8,840 nt of DNA from Bacteroidota bacterium (GTDB lineage Bacteria > Bacteroidota > Bacteroidia > B-17B0 > Aurantibacillaceae), in the NCBI GenBank assembly GCA_005800865.1, contig SYEI01000012.1, forward strand, positions 1 to 8,840. The letters run 5' to 3'. Position numbers and translations under genes: made by a program. Shown here in pieces: positions 1 through 7,515 of this stretch. The notes under the pieces are model-generated. The model worked only from the letters and a program-made list of their open reading frames with translations, was not told the origin of the DNA and made no database searches. The stretch's first letter is position 1. The number at the start of each line of letters is the position of its first letter.

Positions 1-849
1 ATAGTAGCAATCCGCTTGCAACACAAAATGATCGGCCATATTAAATAAACTGAAAGCAATTCCTTTCCTATTATTAACGATCGTATATGAATCATAGCCC
101 TTTTTAAAATAATCCAATGAAAGCGTCATTAAAGAATCAGGGAACTTAATATTACCTTTAAACTGGGTTTCTATTAAATGGGTATAAGTGGTTCCAATAT
201 TATTATAGGCTAAGCCTAAGCCAGAAGGATCATTAAGAATTTTTCTAATTTTTAAACTTTGAAAATGATATTTTAACGCATTTACTAAATCATTTTGATT
301 GCTATATAAAACAGCAATATTATTGTAGGATTGGGCTAAGCTAACTTTACTGTCTAAATTTTCTCTGATTTTTACTGCTGCAAAATAATATTCAAGTGCT
401 TTGTCAATTTCTCCTTTACTATCGTAGATAGTACCTAAATTACTTAAAGAAAATGCTTGTCCTTCTAAATCCTTTATCTCTCTTTGTATCTCAAGACTTT
501 TGTTAAAATACAAAATAGCCTTGTAGGGTATGCCTCGTTCTGTAAAAAAGAACCCTTTATTATTTAAAGAAGCGGCTAAATACTTTTTAGCAGTTAACTT
601 AATAATTGGCTGACTAGAATTTTGAAGTTTGGCCGCTAGTTTACCCATTTCGTTATTATAAACGGGCCAAACATCCGCATCGCCATTTTCGGCAATAATA
701 CTTAAAATATGTAATTTATTGGTATCCTCTTTAGATTTAGAAACTTCGATAATTAACGAATCAATATAATAATCAGATTGCGCATAGAAAACATTCTTGT
801 TAACGACGATAAAAAATAAAAATAAAGTTATATGTATATACTTCTTCAA
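1..849 (-). CDS. Secreted or membrane-anchored TPR protein, 5' part only (runs off the left edge)
   Basis: An open frame of 283 codons continues past base 1, so the C-terminus is unseen. The start is a TTG at 849-847, the only usual start codon after an in-frame TAA at 861-859 (the stop of the preceding gene, 9 nt away). Starting there gives a good Sec signal: KK, a hydrophobic stretch at residues 5-16, then FYAQS near residues 21-25. The mature part contains tetratricopeptide repeats, clearest at about residues 92-125, 132-165 and 172-205, with the usual Leu/Asn/Gly/Tyr and K-A-L-x-Y/F positions (for example GEIDKALEYYFAAVKI). A further helical pair follows from about residue 212. TPR domains bind proteins or peptides; here they should lie in the periplasm. 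By analogy with the gene just upstream, the missing part could carry a membrane helix and a SpoIIE phosphatase, histidine kinase or LuxR-type output. That is inference. It is probably the last visible member of the operon. Confidence 0.8.
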   Translation of the reverse strand, partial: MKKYIHITLFLFFIVVNKNVFYAQSDYYIDSLIIEVSKSKEDTNKLHILSIIAENGDADVWPVYNNEMGKLAAKLQNSSQPIIKLTAKKYLAASLNNKGFFFTERGIPYKAILYFNKSLEIQREIKDLEGQAFSLSNLGTIYDSKGEIDKALEYYFAAVKIRENLDSKVSLAQSYNNIAVLYSNQNDLVNALKYHFQSLKIRKILNDPSGLGLAYNNIGTTYTHLIETQFKGNIKFPDSLMTLSLDYFKKGYDSYTIVNNRKGIAFSLFNMADHFVLQADCYY

Positions 850-858
850 AATAGTTAT

Positions 859-2844
859 TTAAATTTTAATACCAATAATACAAACATCATCCACTTGTTC
901 TAAATCACCCTTCCATTTATCAAATTGGCCCATCAATAATTCAGATTGCTCTTTCATACTTCTTATGGAATTGTTCAATAAAAATTCATTAAGCTGCTTG
1001 TACTTAAATTTCTTTCCTTTTTCGCCTCCAAACTGATCGGCATAACCATCTGTATAAATATAAATAGTCGCATTTTCTTCAGGTAAAATTTCATATTCAG
1101 TAAATGGCAATAACTTTTCTCCTTTACCAACAGGCATTTTATTGTAAGCTAAATGATTCGCAATCTTATTTGAAATAATAATTGGATGGTTGTTTGCTGC
1201 TGCGTAGGTAACTTTATTTGTTGTTTTGTTTATTCTAAGCATAACACCATCAAATCCATCTTTTTGATCTTCGTTATTTACACTATCAATCAATCTCTTT
1301 CTCACATAATCAAAAATCTCATTTGGTTGTTTTATATTCTTCTCTTTAATGGCTTCACTTAAAAAACCAATACTTAACAAACTCATAAATGCTCCAGGAA
1401 CACCATGACCTGTGCTATCGCAAACAGCCAAATAAAAATCATCTTCATGTTCAGTTGCCCAATAAAAATCTCCACTCACAATGTCTTTTGGCTTAAATAA
1501 AACAAAATGTGATTCTAAATTTTCATCTAATAATTTATCATTTGCTAATAATGCATACTGAATACGTTTTGCATAATTAATAGAGTCCACTATTTCCTTT
1601 TGTTTCAATTCAATAACCTGCTTCTGAAATTCAATCTCCCCTTGTTTTTGCTCAACCTGTTCTTTTTGCTTGGTTATTAATTGATGCGCCTTCTTTTTTT
1701 GAGAATAAACACGATACATAAACAAGCCAAACAACAATGAAATAATTAAACTTCCAATAATGAAATAACTAATAATGCTTTGTCGTTGAATGCGCTCATT
1801 AGATAAATCATTTTGTTTTTTTAGAATCAAATTTTGCTGCTCTTTTTTCTCGGTTTCGTATTTTGTTTCGACTTCTAACAGTTGCTTATTTTTTTCAACA
1901 CTTAAAACAGAATCTTTAAAGCTGATATATTTATCAGAATACTCTAATGCTTTTTCGAAATTATGTTGTTGTTTGTATACCTGAGATATATTTAAACTAA
2001 GATGCTTCAAATCATCATAGGCTTTTCGTTCTTCAAATATGGGAAAGGATTTCAAAAAATACTCCAGGGCTTTATTGAAATTCTTTTGTTTTTTATAAGC
2101 TTCACCCATTACTTGGTAAGTAGCCGCTATTCCGTATGTATTATTTAATGTTTTAAGTTGTTCAACCGCTTTATTGAAATTTACAAATGCTTCATCATAC
2201 TTATTTAATTCAACAAATGCATCACCTATTAAAGTATATGACACAGATAATGGATATAAGGCAATTGGAGGTTTTTCAAAAACATTTTTTGCTCTAGTAA
2301 AAAAATAAATTGCCTGAGTAGCATCCTTTTTTAATAAATAAATATTACCTAATCCAATAGATGAAATTCCCATCATGTATTTATTAGAGTCTTGATAGGC
2401 TATTTCATAACTTTGAGTATAAGCCTCCAAAGCTTTCTTCTGATTATCAATTCCCAAATAAGTATTGCCAATAGAGTTCATTAAATTGCTCATGGCTTTA
2501 GGACTCTTATTCTTTTCGTGAATTTTATAGGCGTTAATAAAATTTTCTAAAGCCTTTTCGTAATCACCTTTACTGTTAAAATATTCGCCAATGGTATTAT
2601 ATGATTTTCCAATACCATTTAAAAAATTTACTTTTTGAGACAGTACTAATGCAGAATTGGCATAATATAAACAACTATCATTTGCCTGCTCCATTAAATA
2701 TAGTGCAATATTGTTATTTACATTAATTCTAGCTGTATCTGGGATATTTTTAGCTAGTTTTTGCTTAAGACTATCTAACACATTTATACTAAATAATGTG
2801 GGCAAATAACACAATGCAACTATTAATAATTTTATTTTATTCAT
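859..2844 (-). CDS. Periplasmic TPR / transmembrane / cytoplasmic SpoIIE-type serine phosphatase
   Basis: A 661-aa sensor phosphatase. Residues 1-19 form a Sec signal or signal anchor (MNKIKLLIVALCYLPTLFS). Six or so TPR units follow at about 55-305 (for example GDYEKALENFINAYKI and KNFNKALEYFLKSFPIF). A membrane helix spans about 356-377, a charged coiled coil about 380-425, and a SpoIIE/PP2C domain about 445-661. Metal-binding motifs are intact: SGDFYW (D459), DSTGHGVPGAFMS (D476), DGFDG, YTDGYADQFGG (D599) and EQVDDVCIIGI (D652, D653). Family knowledge: such domains dephosphorylate Ser/Thr-phosphorylated STAS anti-anti-sigma proteins. The periplasmic TPR signal and the target are unknown. 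The frame is open upstream to an ATG at 2910, but that would overlap the previous gene by 32 nt and put 22 non-signal-like residues ahead of the leader, so ATG 2844 was chosen. It lies 34 nt after the previous stop. The output domain closely resembles that of the neighbouring gene. Confidence 0.93.
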   Translation of the reverse strand: MNKIKLLIVALCYLPTLFSINVLDSLKQKLAKNIPDTARINVNNNIALYLMEQANDSCLYYANSALVLSQKVNFLNGIGKSYNTIGEYFNSKGDYEKALENFINAYKIHEKNKSPKAMSNLMNSIGNTYLGIDNQKKALEAYTQSYEIAYQDSNKYMMGISSIGLGNIYLLKKDATQAIYFFTRAKNVFEKPPIALYPLSVSYTLIGDAFVELNKYDEAFVNFNKAVEQLKTLNNTYGIAATYQVMGEAYKKQKNFNKALEYFLKSFPIFEERKAYDDLKHLSLNISQVYKQQHNFEKALEYSDKYISFKDSVLSVEKNKQLLEVETKYETEKKEQQNLILKKQNDLSNERIQRQSIISYFIIGSLIISLLFGLFMYRVYSQKKKAHQLITKQKEQVEQKQGEIEFQKQVIELKQKEIVDSINYAKRIQYALLANDKLLDENLESHFVLFKPKDIVSGDFYWATEHEDDFYLAVCDSTGHGVPGAFMSLLSIGFLSEAIKEKNIKQPNEIFDYVRKRLIDSVNNEDQKDGFDGVMLRINKTTNKVTYAAANNHPIIISNKIANHLAYNKMPVGKGEKLLPFTEYEILPEENATIYIYTDGYADQFGGEKGKKFKYKQLNEFLLNNSIRSMKEQSELLMGQFDKWKGDLEQVDDVCIIGIKI

Positions 2845-2878
2845 ATATCTTGGTATTACTACCGTTACTTTATTGATA

Positions 2879-5245
2879 CTATATTCTAATTCCGATGATA
2901 CACACATCATCTACTTGCTCTAAATTACCCTTCCATTTATCAAACCCCTTTTCCAATTTCTGTTTTTGAATTTCCATTGGCTCATTCGTCATTGACACTA
3001 AAATTTCTTGCAATTGTTTAGCCTTAAATTTTTTTCCATTAATTCCTCCAAACTGATCTGGATAACCATCTGTTAATGCGTAAATAGCATCACCTTTTTG
3101 CAAATCAAAAGAATGTAACTTAAATGGCGTTGTATCTTTATCATGTTTGCCAATAGGCATTCTATCCGACTTTATTTCTATTAATTCTCCCTGTCTAACA
3201 ATCCAAATAGGATTATTAGCGCAAGCGCAAGTCATTTTATTGTTTTCGAAATCAATACATATTAAACTAGCGTCCATTCCATCTTTTCCGCCCTCTTCGC
3301 TTCCGTCGTTTTTTAAATTCTCAATCACTAAACGACGCGTTTCATTTAAAATTAAATCCGGGCTCTGAATTCCTTGAACAATAGCTTCTTTTAAACTAGC
3401 AATATTTACAATACTCATAATGGCGCCAGGCACACCATGCCCAGTACTATCGGCAGTAACAATAACAAAATTGCTATTACTTAATGTTGTGGCCCAATAA
3501 AAATCGCCGCTAACAATATCCTTTGGCTTAAATAACACAAAATAGTCGTTTAGATTATCATCTAACATTTTTTTACTTGCTAGCAGAGAACGTTGAATTC
3601 GTTCAGCATAATTTATACTATCGGTAATCTCTTTATGCTTTTCCTCTAAAATTTGGCGTTGATTATTGATTTCTAAATTCTTACTTTCTAAACTTATATT
3701 TTGCTGCTTTACTTCTAAGGTTCTTTCTTCCACTATTTTTTCCAATTTTTTATTGTCTTGTTCCAACTTTCTGGTTTGAAAAAAGATGATAAGCGATAAA
3801 AATAAATAAATAGAAGCTATTGATAGAGCGATAAACAAAAATTTAAAATAATAGACATTGTTTTTGATATAACTTAAAAACACCAACTTCTCGTCCTTAC
3901 CACAAATATAAAAGCCTTGTTTTGTTTCTTTATACCCAGTTTCTTCGAAGTTAGCTCTATAATCCATTCTAAATGGCAAGCTAGCAAAAACAACATTTTC
4001 AAAATTGCTATCATAAATCAATAGTCCTTTTTTACAAATTAGTATATTTTCAATAATGCTATCCGAATCTAAATCAAACTGTTTCAATTTGGTTTCAGAA
4101 TCAATTTCTTCATGTATAACGAAAGGAATAAATTCTAGTTTATTATTTATCATAAACAAGGTATCCGAATTGCCAGCGTGCAAAATAGTTTCTTTATTAT
4201 TTATAAAAGCCTTTTCAAATATGCCTCTATTAAATTTATTAAACGACTCGTTATTTAAACGAAGGTCAACTCTTTTCTCTTCAATAATATCTAAATTTTG
4301 ATTAGCAATTTTCAAAACAGATAAACTATCCGATTGATTTATATAAGTTTCGTGGATAAAATAAAACAATTTACCTTCCTCATAAAAAGGCAAAGCCCTA
4401 ATCATAGCTGTAAATCCATCTTTCTCTAGCTGTTTGCAAATCGGTTTAAACTCTTGATTTAGAATTCCCATATAAGCTTTGCAATCCGTTTGATAATGAG
4501 CAATCTCGCTGGTATCTATACTCATTTTCTTTAAGGCTAAATTTAGCTTATCCTCAGGAACATTACAATTAGCATAAGATGTGTATACTAACTGAGTTTT
4601 ATTGTTCATTTTAACTGCATGAAAATTTGTGAAATAAGCAAATGCTAAATCCGTTTTTAAAAGTCTTCTATTTTTAAAGTCATAGGAAATAATAGCTCTA
4701 TTTTTAGCTCCAGCAGCAAAAGTAAAGACGTATTCTTTTAAATTATCATCATTTAAATCGAGTACGTCATTCTTAAAACATTCAGTTACATTTTTTTCAG
4801 CATCATAGGAAGCAATAAATTGATTGACTTTAGGAACTAAAATGTTTGTTTTGTTTTTTATGTCAAGTTCAAATGAAGAAAGAAATAAAGAATCGTTAAA
4901 TGTTTTAAGATAAATAGCATCTAGCAAGCCATTGTTATCAATATCATTCCAAATTAATGTTCCTTTAACTAAATTACCTTTTTGGGAAACAACATTTACT
5001 AATGTTTTATCATTCCATATTTCTCCATAAATATGGTCTTTTTCGATATTACCAATATCAAAGTTTTCGGTAATACCATCTCCATCCAAATCGATATTGC
5101 GTTTGTATTTAGACCAATCTTTAAGAACTTCTAACTCAACATTAAACTTTTTGTAATGGTCGTTAATTAAATAAACAATCGGCAAACTAAGTATAACACT
5201 TGTTATAAGTTTAATAAAAAAGCTATACTTATTTTTTGATTTCAA
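2879..5245 (-). CDS. Membrane receptor with periplasmic FG-GAP/Ca-loop-like domain and cytoplasmic SpoIIE-type phosphatase
   Basis: A 788-aa transmembrane phosphatase. A basic N-terminus and a helix at about 10-27 anchor it; residues 28-465 should be periplasmic; a second helix lies at about 466-489; a coiled coil (about 490-545) leads into the SpoIIE/PP2C domain (about 565-788). Catalytic motifs are intact: SGDFYW (D581), DSTGHGVPGA (D599), DGMDAS, LTDGYPDQFGG (D726) and EQVDDVCIIGI (D779, D780). The periplasmic part has four acidic loops of DxDxDG type, each followed by a beta-strand-like stretch: DLDGDGITEN from D52, DIDNNGLLD from D101, DLNDDNLKEY from D163 and DLDSDSIIEN from D391. This resembles FG-GAP/VCBS beta-propeller calcium loops, though the overall fold was not confirmed. 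Six cysteines (156, 227, 255, 270, 404, 448) could form disulfides. The start is TTG at 5245-5243, directly abutting the TAG of the upstream gene; the next Met is at residue 213, after the anchor, so TTG is the only sensible start. Ligand and target are unknown. Confidence 0.92.
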   Translation of the reverse strand: MKSKNKYSFFIKLITSVILSLPIVYLINDHYKKFNVELEVLKDWSKYKRNIDLDGDGITENFDIGNIEKDHIYGEIWNDKTLVNVVSQKGNLVKGTLIWNDIDNNGLLDAIYLKTFNDSLFLSSFELDIKNKTNILVPKVNQFIASYDAEKNVTECFKNDVLDLNDDNLKEYVFTFAAGAKNRAIISYDFKNRRLLKTDLAFAYFTNFHAVKMNNKTQLVYTSYANCNVPEDKLNLALKKMSIDTSEIAHYQTDCKAYMGILNQEFKPICKQLEKDGFTAMIRALPFYEEGKLFYFIHETYINQSDSLSVLKIANQNLDIIEEKRVDLRLNNESFNKFNRGIFEKAFINNKETILHAGNSDTLFMINNKLEFIPFVIHEEIDSETKLKQFDLDSDSIIENILICKKGLLIYDSNFENVVFASLPFRMDYRANFEETGYKETKQGFYICGKDEKLVFLSYIKNNVYYFKFLFIALSIASIYLFLSLIIFFQTRKLEQDNKKLEKIVEERTLEVKQQNISLESKNLEINNQRQILEEKHKEITDSINYAERIQRSLLASKKMLDDNLNDYFVLFKPKDIVSGDFYWATTLSNSNFVIVTADSTGHGVPGAIMSIVNIASLKEAIVQGIQSPDLILNETRRLVIENLKNDGSEEGGKDGMDASLICIDFENNKMTCACANNPIWIVRQGELIEIKSDRMPIGKHDKDTTPFKLHSFDLQKGDAIYALTDGYPDQFGGINGKKFKAKQLQEILVSMTNEPMEIQKQKLEKGFDKWKGNLEQVDDVCIIGIRI

Positions 5246-7348
5246 CTAATCCTGATTCTTCAATTTCACCATCGTTAAAATCGTAGCAATACCAACCGTT
5301 TGTCCTGCTTGGTCAACCGCATCGTATTTTTCTAATACTTCTGGTGAACTTGCATCATAAATATCTACCACCCATTTCACAATACCCACTTTTACTTCTG
5401 TTCCATCAGCTGCTGTTAAAGGTTTATCGTTTTCTAATTTTTCTTTGCAAGTAAATTTCACACCAATGGTCATACCTGGGTAAATAGGGCGTGTAAAGCG
5501 GCATTCATCAATTCCGTAGTTCAACAATACTGGACCTTTTGGTGGATCAACAAATAAACCTGCTGCCTTCGATAAAATAAAATATCCGTGAGCAACGGTT
5601 CGTTTGAAGATTGTTCCTTCTAATGCATCGGGTTGCAAATGCGCGTAAAACTTATCTCCTGTTAAGTTCGCAAAGTTCACTAAATCATCTTCACTCACTG
5701 TATGTGTTGGTGTAATGGTTGTTTCGCCTACTTCTAAATCTTCAAAGTATTGACGGAACGGATGCACATCTTTAATAATCATTTTAGCACCCACTTGGTA
5801 ACTATTTAAAATAGCCGTAATCATGGTTGGTGAACCTTGAATAGCGGTACGTTGTAAGTAATGAAACACACCACGTTTTCCTCCCATCTCTTCTCCACCA
5901 CCTGCTCTACCAGGACCACCATGCACTAACATTGGCATTGGTGAACCATGACCAGTACTTTCTTTAGCGCAATCTGCATTTAACACTAAAATACGACCGT
6001 GCATACAAGCTGCGCCAATGGTGTATTTACGAGCAATGGTTTCGCTAGCTGTTACTATAGAACTCACTAAACTTCCTTTACCCATTTTTGCTAACTGAAT
6101 CGCATCTTCAATAGTTTTGTAAGGCATAATGGTACTCACTGGTCCAAAAGCTTCTACGTTATGGCAATCCGTATTAATAAATGGTTTTTCGTTTAAGAAA
6201 ATGATTGGCGGCATAAACGCGCCTTTATTTTTATCAGCACCTTTTACTTCAAAGTTTTCGAAATTACCAATGATGATTTTTTGAGTTTTAGAAAGTATCT
6301 CAACTTTTTCTTTAACTTCAATTAATTGCGATTGCCCTGCTAATGAGCCCATGCGAACACCTTCCACATTCGGGTCACCAATCACGTTTTGTGCTAAGCG
6401 TTTACCTAAAGCAATTTGCACATCTTCTACCATGTTTTCAGGAACAATGATACGGCGTACGGCTGTACATTTTTGTCCGGCCTTCGTTGTAATTTCTCTT
6501 GCTACTTCTTTAATAAAAATATCAAATTCAGGCATAGCAGGTGTAACGTCTGTTCCCAACACACAACAATTTAAAGAGTCCGCTTCCATATTAAAATGAA
6601 CCGCCTCTTGCAATAAACGTGGATGAGCCTTTAACATTTTTCCTGTAGAAGCAGAACCTGTAAAGGTTACGATATCCTGACTTTCCACATGTTCTAAAAT
6701 TCCGTTAGCGCTACCGCAAATTAATTGCAAAGCACCTTCTGGTAAAATTTTACTCGCAATAATTTCTTTCACAACGGCTTCCGTTAAAAAAGAAGTCAAC
6801 GCCGCAGGCTTAACAATTGCTGGCACTCCCGCCAACCAGTTAACGGCTACTTTTTCTAACATGCCCCAAACAGGGAAGTTAAAGGCATTGATGTGAATGG
6901 CTACACCTTCTTTTGGCACACAAATATGGTGACCAATGAATGTATTGTTTCTTGACAAACGTGCTACATCACCCTCATAGCAATAGGTTTCGTTAGGAAA
7001 CGATTTACGTAAAGACGCATAAGCAAATAAATTACCAATACCGCCTTCAATATCTACCCAACTATCCACACGGGTAGCTCCTGTTGCCCAAGAAATTTTA
7101 TAAAAATCTTCTTTTTTACTTTGTAAGTACAATGCTAAAGCCTTTAACATTAAGCCTCTTTGTTGAAAGGTCATGTTGCGAAGCTTTGGCCCACCAACGG
7201 TTCGCGCATAATTGCACATAGCCGCAAAATCTAATCCTTTGCTACTAACGGTGGCAATTGCCTCACCTGTAATAGCGTTATATAATTCCTGCCCGTTTTC
7301 GGAACCAGCAGCCCATTGACCTAAGGCGTAATTTTGTAATTTGTTCAT
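5246..7348 (-). CDS. paaZ: Bifunctional aldehyde dehydrogenase / enoyl-CoA hydratase (PaaZ type, phenylacetate ring cleavage)
   Basis: A 700-aa fusion close to the length of E. coli PaaZ (about 680 aa). Residues 1 to about 520 are an aldehyde dehydrogenase with the expected elements: INAFNFPVWG with downstream VKPAA for cofactor binding, TFTGSASTG, a general-base Glu (E255, in NMEADS) and the nucleophile Cys (C294, in AGQKCTAVRR). Residues about 530-690 are a MaoC-type hot-dog hydratase with FANLTGDKFYAH (D565, H570) and RTVAHGYFILS. Family knowledge: the hydratase domain opens the oxepin-CoA ring and the dehydrogenase domain oxidises the resulting semialdehyde with NADP, giving 3-oxo-5,6-dehydrosuberyl-CoA. 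It is a soluble cytoplasmic enzyme. No other paa gene is in the window, so the rest of the pathway must lie elsewhere, or the enzyme serves a related CoA-thioester route. Base composition is visibly less AT-rich than its neighbours, as for a well-expressed core gene. The ATG at 7348 gives the expected N-terminus. It is the first gene of the leftward set. Confidence 0.95.
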   Translation of the reverse strand: MNKLQNYALGQWAAGSENGQELYNAITGEAIATVSSKGLDFAAMCNYARTVGGPKLRNMTFQQRGLMLKALALYLQSKKEDFYKISWATGATRVDSWVDIEGGIGNLFAYASLRKSFPNETYCYEGDVARLSRNNTFIGHHICVPKEGVAIHINAFNFPVWGMLEKVAVNWLAGVPAIVKPAALTSFLTEAVVKEIIASKILPEGALQLICGSANGILEHVESQDIVTFTGSASTGKMLKAHPRLLQEAVHFNMEADSLNCCVLGTDVTPAMPEFDIFIKEVAREITTKAGQKCTAVRRIIVPENMVEDVQIALGKRLAQNVIGDPNVEGVRMGSLAGQSQLIEVKEKVEILSKTQKIIIGNFENFEVKGADKNKGAFMPPIIFLNEKPFINTDCHNVEAFGPVSTIMPYKTIEDAIQLAKMGKGSLVSSIVTASETIARKYTIGAACMHGRILVLNADCAKESTGHGSPMPMLVHGGPGRAGGGEEMGGKRGVFHYLQRTAIQGSPTMITAILNSYQVGAKMIIKDVHPFRQYFEDLEVGETTITPTHTVSEDDLVNFANLTGDKFYAHLQPDALEGTIFKRTVAHGYFILSKAAGLFVDPPKGPVLLNYGIDECRFTRPIYPGMTIGVKFTCKEKLENDKPLTAADGTEVKVGIVKWVVDIYDASSPEVLEKYDAVDQAGQTVGIATILTMVKLKNQD

Positions 7349-7371
7349 AGAAATAAAGAGATAATACGCAT

Positions 7372-7379
7372 TAAATATA
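7372..7379 (-). promoter_or_regulatory. Possible -7 element upstream of the paaZ-type gene
   Basis: On the minus strand this reads TATATTTA, seven of eight positions to the Bacteroidota -7 consensus TAnnTTTG, and lies 24-31 nt upstream of the ATG at 7348. No convincing TTG-type -33 element was found at the expected distance, and the area is very AT-rich, so a chance match is quite possible. Confidence 0.2.
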
Positions 7380-7435
7380 AAAAAAATGGGGGAATAACCA
7401 GGGGTTTTTTATGCTTTAATTAAGGGAAAACCAGA

Positions 7436-7465
7436 TTTGAAAATTATCGGTTTTTTGTATCTTTA
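7436..7465 (+). promoter_or_regulatory. Candidate Bacteroidota-type promoter for the DUF1801 gene
   Basis: TTTG at 7436-7439 and TATCTTTA at 7458-7465 match the -33 (TTTG/TTG) and -7 (TAnnTTTG) elements of the Bacteroidota housekeeping sigma factor with an 18-nt gap, near the usual range. Transcription would start near 7472, leaving about 40 nt of leader before ATG 7512. The last base of the -7 box departs from the consensus. This is a match by eye in AT-rich DNA. Confidence 0.45.
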
Positions 7466-7497
7466 TAATTGAGAGGACGCATACTGTGCCTTTTACG

Positions 7498-7515
7498 ATG
7501 AAAACAAAAAAATGA
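7498..7515 (+). other. Five-codon upstream mini-ORF overlapping the DUF1801 start codon
   Basis: ATG at 7498 opens a frame reading M-K-T-K-K and stops at TGA 7513-7515, which overlaps the ATG of the next gene as ATGA. It contains a run of seven A (7506-7512). It could allow termination-reinitiation coupling, or it could be chance in an A-rich leader. A one-base backward slip on the A run would join it in frame to the DUF1801 protein. Confidence 0.25.

Noticed and set aside
1790..1984. Plus-strand frame inside the TPR phosphatase gene, with similar ones at 3147-3368, 4056-4301 and 6351-6599
   Set aside because: All are antisense to strongly supported coding regions and have Ser/Phe/Cys-rich translations without recognisable domains.
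2852..2863. Small hairpin GGTA-GTAA-TACC between the two phosphatase genes (minus strand)
   Set aside because: Only four base pairs with no T tract. It could be chance, and it is too weak to call a terminator or regulator.
2845..2910. In-frame extension of the TPR phosphatase to an ATG at 2910
   Set aside because: It overlaps the previous gene's coding end and adds 22 residues in front of a good signal peptide; the ATG at 2844 fits better.
7427..7454. AAAACC...GGTTTT inverted repeat in the divergent intergenic region
   Set aside because: Six pairs, mostly A-T, with a 16-nt loop, overlapping the candidate promoter; not a credible terminator or operator.
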